Assembly: GCF_022539665.2 (NCBI RefSeq)
Contig: NC_081333.1
Coordinates: forward strand, 1,674,001-1,738,000
Direction: 5' to 3'
Source: Daphnia carinata
Lineage: Eukaryota > Arthropoda > Branchiopoda > Diplostraca > Daphniidae
Length of the DNA stretch: 64,000 nucleotides
Shown: positions 57,934-64,000 of the stretch, in pieces
Numbering within the stretch: position 1 is the stretch's first letter
How the letters are laid out: the number at the start of each line of letters is the position of its first letter
Notes under the pieces: model-generated
What the model was told of the DNA's origin: nothing
Database searches by the model: none
The model's input: the letters and a program-made list of their open reading frames with translations, nothing else
Position numbers and translations under genes: made by a program

Positions 57934-60296
57934 CAGTAAAAAGTGAGAAGGCTATATATATGGCAATTCATTTTACCCCCAAAAAAAAAAAAAAAAATTT
58001 TGGCCTTTTTTTTCTTTTTTACAGCTATGGCCATCTAGCAGCCAGATTCCTATTTAATTTTCTCATTCATTCATTCAGACATGGATTGGATAATATGGTT
58101 ACTTGAACAATGGATTTGCAAATGCAGTACAGCTGACTTATGTTTCACATGGTCAGTTGGAGATTTCCCAGGTAAATTTTCTAGTAACTCAGCATTTGGT
58201 ACCATCTTTACTATAATTTTATACAGTATCCTGCATATCTCATTAATTAAGATTTAAATCCTTTTATAGATTGTCACATCAGTGAGCAAGGTTCAGTTTA
58301 GGGATTGAGAGCCCTCAGCGACTATAACACCTAGCCTATATTCAAATTGTAGCACTTGATTGCTGCCACTGATTCTTCAAAATGCCTATCTTGTATGGAA
58401 TGTTTGACAGCCAAATGGTACTCCGACGTCACATAAATATCAATTGTTTATTTTATTTACATTTATTAAAAATTTTTGAAGGAATGATTTAAACAAATGC
58501 CAAAGGTGAGACATGCTGGAAAAGCTTGATATGAATGTGTAGACATACTTTGGAATTCAGAGATGCAGCCGGCTGTTGGGTAAAACTTCATTTAACTTTG
58601 TTTCAATGCAATATGTTTTAGTTACTATTTGTGTGATTACGCAAAGGATTGCACCATCCAGGCAATGTGGATATTCTGCCATGTACATGATAAACCAAGG
58701 ATTCTTCGTCAACATGCAAGATGTTACTCCCTGGTAATGCTTTTCTGCTGAGTTTGTTTAGTTTTCTAATTTTAATCGTCAATGTTGTATTAGTAAACTA
58801 CTGTTGGCAGAATAGCTGATACATTGGGAAAAGGGTTATGGCAAGTGCGATGAATAAATCACCATAGGTCAGTTGTCTTGCCTTCACAATTGCAACGAAG
58901 ATGAATCGTGCAGTCAAAAACATTAAAAGGTGGTACTATTTTAAATTTTTAAATTGTTTTAATTGGTGTATCACTAAGGGCTGATACATGTGTAGAACAT
59001 GCTGGAATTCATGTCATCCTGGAGAGGACTAAAAAAAACGAGCTTTATCCACGAAGCAGTTCATTAATCATGTCCCAAACGATTGTCTGCGTCAGCCAGC
59101 AATCTTTCAATGGCTAACAAGCATTTAATAGTTTTGAAAATCGCGGTTTGCACTCCCTAAGGCGACATTCCTTAATCTCACCTGTCAAAAGATTTGAATG
59201 CAACCATTTTCTATTCTGAACTGTCGCCTACGAAATTCTTTTTCCATAAAATGAGGTGATATGAGGTTATAATGGAAATTGTCGTCAAGACTGCCGAGAC
59301 CATGTACCTTCTTTACCTTCACATTTAGTGATCAAAACAACCAACTATGTAACCTTTCTTTTTTTTTTTTAAGGTGCATGGAACGTCCAATCGGAAAGCC
59401 GATGGAAGGTCTCTGTGGCCAACACGAAAGGTTCTCCCAAACTTTCGTATTCAAGTTTTGGCTATGGTGATCATTTGCAACTGCATTGCCTTTTAGAAGC
59501 TCCTGCCAGGAATCTACAGGAATATGGCAGATGATGAATTTATGTACCATGTAAGCGATATTAATAAGAACGTTTTATGCTTATCTATGTTTTATTTTCT
59601 TAATTTAGATTAATAGCAATAGTGAGCCTGCAAAGGTTTCTGGTTGGGATGTGATGACGAAAAGTTATAATAATTTAAAGTACGGAATTGAATTTCCCTC
59701 CATCAGTCGCCTGTGTATTCCCGCGTATTACGGTATTAATTATTTAAAAATTGAAGTGCATATCTGGGCTCCCTTCCTTTCCGTAGCCCCGTTTCCCCTT
59801 GACTCGTAATAAGCCCGTAGGGGGTCATGCCCCTACTGTACGGTATATATAAAAATAACATATACCGAGGTTTGGAGGGCTCTGGCCGGAAAGGGGACGT
59901 GGGGTGCCGCTTAGTCCGATGATGTGTTCACGGAGGGCGATGTGGCTACCCACAAATCCGAACTAAAGGTTAATCGCTCCTGTAAAAATGTTCCAAATCT
60001 TCGGCTCTTCTTCCGGCTTCTCTTAGCCAATCACCGGGTAATCTCCCCGGTGGGTCAACAAGGCAGTGTCTCCCCCTGCCTGGGTTGACGGCAACTTTTG
60101 AAAGGGCTGTTGTGCCTTTTTAAAGTTGCAAAAATAATTCTAATGTGCAGAGAATTGTCAATAAAATTTTTTTTATAAAATATTTTTTCCAAAATTTGTT
60201 TCTTTCATTGTCTGTTTTCGCTGTGTTCACACATTACGTTTATCAACTTTTTTTTTTATTTAGCTTGCTCAATCCACCTTTATTGTTTTTGCCACC
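57934..60296. repeat. Left arm of a giant near-perfect inverted repeat
   Basis: Position x in this arm is the complement of position (121246 minus x) at the inner end, drifting by only 2 nt at the outer end because of homopolymer indels. In the segments compared by eye (over 1.3 kb) I counted three base substitutions. The outer end carries the motif AAAAGTGAGAAGGCTATA. Contents: A+T-rich DNA with isolated exon-like open segments flanked by AG/GT, then a GC-rich structured module near the inner end. Confidence 0.9.
59757..60128. ncRNA. GC-rich module with four consecutive hairpins (left copy)
   Basis: Sharply more GC-rich than its surroundings. Hairpins: GTAGGGG/CCCCTAC (59817-59836), CGGTATAT/ATATACCG (59841-59867), CACCGGG/CCCGGTG (60032-60052) and GTCAAC-AGGCAG/CTGCCT-GTTGAC (60054-60089). 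This suggests a structured RNA or a structured terminal region of a mobile element. It matches no rRNA, snRNA or tRNA I know. An exact copy lies in the right arm at about 61118-61489. Confidence 0.45.
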
Positions 60297-60454
60297 GGAA
60301 GAAGAGCATTATTCCCATGGGTTTATCATTTATCTGTAAGTATACAATTATTATTTATTACACTCCTTGAATTCTTCAACTTAGATTCAAGGAACAACGT
60401 GTAATACCTCGAGATTTTCTGAAGTAATTTTACATTTGTATTTTATTTTACTCG

Positions 60455-60520
60455 TAGTGGAACCGATCCCCAGACATTCAGCGTGCAATGCCGATGCTCT
60501 AACAGTGAGCCACGAGACAT
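60455..60520 (-). other. tRNA-like element A (decayed)
   Basis: On the minus strand a near-perfect pol III box A (TGGCTCACTGT) is followed by GCATCGGC and a box-B-like GGATCGGTTCC. Acceptor ends do not pair, so this is a relic and not a functional tRNA gene. It is homologous to element C in inverted orientation. Confidence 0.5.
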
Positions 60521-60612
60521 GTGTAAATTTTTATTATCTCATATCATATGTTATCGTCTAGGATGTTTATGCAGTCTTTCATAACCATATGTTTATCTGT
60601 CTATTGTGTACA

Positions 60613-60683
60613 TAAGGTCCATAGCTCTGTGGTAGAGCCTTTATCTGCGATATATATTAACTAGGGTTCAAACCTTAGTAGAT
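60613..60683 (+). other. tRNA-like element B (decayed)
   Basis: TAGCTCTGTGGTAGAGCC gives a D-arm/box A, CTGCGAT a possible anticodon loop (GCG), and GGTTCAAACC a box B. Stems are mismatched and the acceptor does not pair. It lies almost exactly at the palindrome centre. Confidence 0.45.
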
Positions 60684-60801
60684 GTATAAAAATGAAGCAG
60701 AATAAATGTAGAAAAGAATATTGCAGTATTGCATTTCAATTTTATTCTAAATGTAAATGCAAGTCCGCAAGCTACTAGAAAAAAGCCAAATTGACATCAT
60801 A

Positions 60802-60875
60802 TGATTCATGGCTCACTGGTAGAGCATCGGCGCGGAAGGCCGAACATTCAAGGTTCGATCCCTGGATAATAAATG
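60802..60875 (+). other. tRNA-like element C with intact pol III boxes
   Basis: Box A TGGCTCACTGG (60809-60819) and box B GGTTCGATCC (60852-60861) both match consensus exactly, with an anticodon stem TCGGC/GCCGA around GCGGAAG between them. Acceptor pairing is absent. It could still recruit TFIIIC. Confidence 0.5.
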
Positions 60876-60949
60876 AATGCTTACAGGTAAACGATAAATC
60901 AATGGAAAATTTACTTAACATCAAACGTGGCTCAATGCTTACCATCAAA

Positions 60950-63308
60950 GGTGGCAAAAACAATAAAGGTGGATTGAGCAAGCTAAATAAAAAAAAAAGT
61001 TGATAAACGTAATGTGTGAACACAGCGAAAACAGACAATGAAAGAAACAAATTTTGGAAAAAATATTTTATAAAAAAAATTTTATTGACAATTCTCTGCA
61101 CATTAGAATTATTTTTGCAACTTTAAAAAGGCACAACAGCCCTTTCAAAAGTTGCCGTCAACCCAGGCAGGGGGAGACACTGCCTTGTTGACCCACCGGG
61201 GAGATTACCCGGTGATTGGCTAAGAGAAGCCGGAAGAAGAGCCGAAGATTTGGAACATTTTTACAGGAGCGATTAACCTTTAGTTCGGATTTGTGGGTAG
61301 CCACATCGCCCTCCGTGAACACATCATCGGACTAAGCGGCACCCCACGTCCCCTTTCCGGCCAGAGCCCTCCAAACCTCGGTATATGTTATTTTTATATA
61401 TACCGTACAGTAGGGGCATGACCCCCTACGGGCTTATTACGAGTCAAGGGGAAACGGGGCTACGGAAAGGAAGGGAGCCCAGATATGCACTTCAATTTTT
61501 AAATAATTAATACCGTAATACGCGGGAATACACAGGCGACTGATGGAGGGAAATTCAATTCCGTACTTTAAATTATTATAACTTTTCGTCATCACATCCC
61601 AACCAGAAACCTTTGCAGGCTCACTATTGCTATTAATCTAAATTAAGAAAATAAAACATAGATAAGCATAAAACGTTCTTATTAATATCGCTTACATGGT
61701 ACATAAATTCATCATCTGCCATATTCCTGTAGATTCCTGGCAGGAGCTTCTAAAAGGCAATGCAGTTGCAAATGATCACCATAGCCAAAACTTGAATACG
61801 AAAGTTTGGGAGAACCTTTCGTGTTGGCCACAGAGACCTTCCATCGGCTTTCCGATTGGACGTTCCATGCACCTTAAAAAAAAAAAGAAAGGTTACATAG
61901 TTGGTTGTTTTGATCACTAAATGTGAAGGTAAAGAAGGTACATGGTCTCGGCAGTCTTGACGACAATTTCCATTATAACCTCATATCACCTCATTTTATG
62001 GAAAAAGAATTTCGTAGGCGACAGTTCAGAATAGAAAATGGTTGCATTCAAATCTTTTGACAGGTGAGATTAAGGAATGTCGCCTTAGGGAGTGCAAACC
62101 GCGATTTTCAAAACTATTAAATGCTTGTTAGCCATTGAAAGATTGCTGGCTGACGCAGACAATCGTTTGGGACATGATTAATGAACTGCTTCGTGGATAA
62201 AGCTCGTTTTTTTTAGTCCTCTCCAGGATGACATGAATTCCAGCATGTTCTACACATGTATCAGCCCTTAGTGATACACCAATTAAAACAATTTAAAAAT
62301 TTAAAATAGTACCACCTTTTAATGTTTTTGACTGCACGATTCATCTTCGTTGCAATTGTGAAGGCAAGACAACTGACCTATGGTGATTTATTCATCGCAC
62401 TTGCCATAACCCTTTTCCCAATGTATCAGCTATTCTGCCAACAGTAGTTTACTAATACAACATTGACGATTAAAATTAGAAAACTAAACAAACTCAGCAG
62501 AAAAGCATTACCAGGGAGTAACATCTTGCATGTTGACGAAGAATCCTTGGTTTATCATGTACATGGCAGAATATCCACATTGCCTGGATGGTGCAATCCT
62601 TTGCGTAATCACACAAATAGTAACTAAAACATATTGCATTGAAACAAAGTTAAATGAAGTTTTACCCAACAGCCGGCTGCATCTCTGAATTCCAAAGTAC
62701 GTCTACACATTCATATCAAGCTTTTCCAGCATGTCTCACCTTTGGCATTTGTTTAAATCATTCCTTCAAAAATTTTTAATAAATGTAAATAAAATAAACA
62801 ATTGATATTTATGTGACGTCGGAGTACCATTTGGCTGTCAAACATTCCATACAAGATAGGCATTTTGAAGAATCAGTGGCAGCAATCAAGTGCTACAATT
62901 TGAATATAGGCTAGGTGTTATAGTCGCTGAGGGCTCTCAATCCCTAAACTGAACCTTGCTCACTGATGTGACAATCTATAAAAGGACTTAAATCTTAATT
63001 AATGAGATATGCAGAATACTGTATAAAATTATAGTAAAGATGGTACCAAATGCTGAGTTACTAGAAAATTTACCTGGGAAATCTCCAACTGACCATGTGA
63101 AACATAAGTCAGCTGTACTGCATTTGCAAATCCATTGTTCAAGTAACCATATTATCCAATCCATGTCTGAATGAATGAATGAGAAAATTAAATAGGAATC
63201 TGGCTGCTAGATGGCCATAGCTGTAAAAAAGAAAAAAAAAGGCCAAAATTTTTTTTTTTTTTTGGGGGTAAAATGAATTGCCATATATATAGGCTTCCCA
63301 TTTTACTG
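60950..63308. repeat. Right arm of the giant near-perfect inverted repeat
   Basis: Reverse complement of the left arm, with very few substitutions (for example at 62701, 62987 and 63014) and 1-2 nt differences in three A/T runs. It contains the same GC-rich hairpin module (about 61118-61489). A 73-codon open frame starting MVHKFIICHIPVDSWQELL occurs in both arms but resembles nothing known. Confidence 0.9.
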
Positions 63309-63336
63309 AAAATCCAAAAAAAATGAAATCTCTTGC

Positions 63337-63914
63337 GAATTTCGACAAAAGTGAGAAGGCCTTCCCATTTTTCTCGAAATCCGAAAAAAATGAAATCTCT
63401 TAGAATCGAATGAAACTCATCAGAAATAGTCAGAATTGAACGCTGATTCCAAATATAGGATTAGTTTTCTGTTTAATTGTCTAGTTTTTGAATAAAATGC
63501 AATCAAAGTAATTTTAATTTGCTTTTTGCTGCCAGCGCCATCTGTTAACAGAAATATTATTCAAATATGACAAATTCAATGCAACTCGGCTACAATAAGC
63601 AAAATTGAACTTTGAATACGCATAAAATATTATTTTACTCCTAAGTCGTGCCTAGATCCTAGTATGATTGATATTTCCAGTATCGAACCGACTTTAACTA
63701 TATTCTTGCTAACAGATGGCGCTGACAACGAAAAACAAACAAAAATCACTTAAATTGCGATTTATTCAGAAACTGCACAATCTAGGGGAAAACTATTACT
63801 CTATTCGGAATCAGCCTTTAATTTTGATTATTTCTGGTGAGTTTCATCAAATTCTTTGAGATTTCATTTTTCTGCAAATTTCGACAAAAGTGAGAAGGCT
63901 ATAGCCTTCCCACT
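63337..63914. repeat. Diverged fold-back (MITE-like) element
   Basis: Arms at about 63384-63558 and 63700-63872 are inverted copies with roughly three-quarters identity, including CAGCGCCATCTGTTA and its complement. They are flanked by direct copies of AATTTCGACAAAAGTGAGAA (63338 and 63877). The right end is a near-palindrome around GAAGGCTATAGCCTTC. The AGTGAGAAGGC motif also marks the outer left end of the giant palindrome. Confidence 0.65.
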
Positions 63915-64000
63915 TTTTCATTTTTGGTAAAAATCTATCTATAGCTAAAAATACATGAATTTTATTCAAAATTTAACAGGGATCACGAAAATTGACTTCG
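63915..64000. other. Right edge, repeat-like sequence
   Basis: Ends with GGGATCACGAAAATTGACTT, related to GAGGATCACGAAAATCAATC near 16070. It is probably part of the same dispersed repeat family and is truncated by the window. Confidence 0.45.

Larger units (their letters stand above)
60297..60949. repeat. Spacer of the giant inverted repeat
   Basis: 653 bp holding three tRNA-like elements. Its two ends are themselves diverged inverted copies: TTTATCATTTATCTGTAAG on the left resembles the complement of the right (TTTATCGTTTACCTGTAAG), and elements A and C mirror each other. No protein gene. Confidence 0.7.

Noticed and set aside
60613-60683. Functional tRNA-Arg(GCG) at the palindrome centre
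   Set aside because: Acceptor ends do not pair and both the anticodon and T stems have mismatches, so it is listed only as tRNA-like.
63533-63725. Inverted CAGCGCCATCTG / CAGATGGCGCTG sites as a CTCF-type pair
   Set aside because: They are simply corresponding positions of the two arms of a fold-back repeat; motif similarity alone is too weak.
1-64000. CRISPR array, prophage or bacterial operon
   Set aside because: No spaced direct repeats, and all recognised genes are spliced animal genes.

Overview
The window is nuclear DNA from an animal. Spliced genes with many introns of about 50-90 bp, GT/AG boundaries, an A+T-rich intergenic background full of homopolymer runs, two insect/crustacean-type tRNA-Ala(AGC) genes and an arthropod TATA + TCAGT initiator all suggest an arthropod. 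A branchiopod crustacean such as Daphnia fits best, but the genus is an inference. Splice models below were built by hand; for every complete model the exon lengths sum to a multiple of three and the junctions keep frame.

1-9 kb: the 5' end of AIMP1 (minus strand) sits head-to-head with CCDC97 (plus). A six-exon hAT/BED-finger transposase gene with no disabling mutation follows on the minus strand. Next comes DNA polymerase eta (POLH, plus), whose start codon overlaps the end of an unrelated 128-codon ORF.

9-28.6 kb: GDAP2 (Macro + CRAL-TRIO, nine coding exons, plus) converges, across about 11 kb of non-coding low-complexity DNA, on TENT5/FAM46 (non-canonical poly(A) polymerase family, minus), which carries polyglutamine tracts. 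A further 9 kb without recognisable genes follows TENT5.

37.7-57 kb: BCKDHB (mitochondrial branched-chain keto-acid dehydrogenase E1 beta, minus), then three tandem FLVCR/SLC49-type transporters on the plus strand with two identical tRNA-Ala genes between the second and third, then CFAP36 (minus) and an SLC46-type (proton-coupled folate transporter-like) carrier (minus). Membrane transport dominates this part: four major-facilitator proteins within 17 kb.

57.3-64 kb: the most unusual region. A TATA + initiator promoter points into a giant inverted repeat with two arms of about 2.36 kb that are almost identical. The arms enclose a 653-bp spacer that holds tRNA-like elements and is itself a decayed inverted repeat. 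Each arm carries a GC-rich module with four consecutive hairpins. A separate diverged fold-back repeat fills the right edge. I recognise no protein-coding gene here. It could be a mobile or satellite-like palindrome, a hairpin-RNA (endo-siRNA) source, a gene-conversion palindrome, or an assembly artefact.
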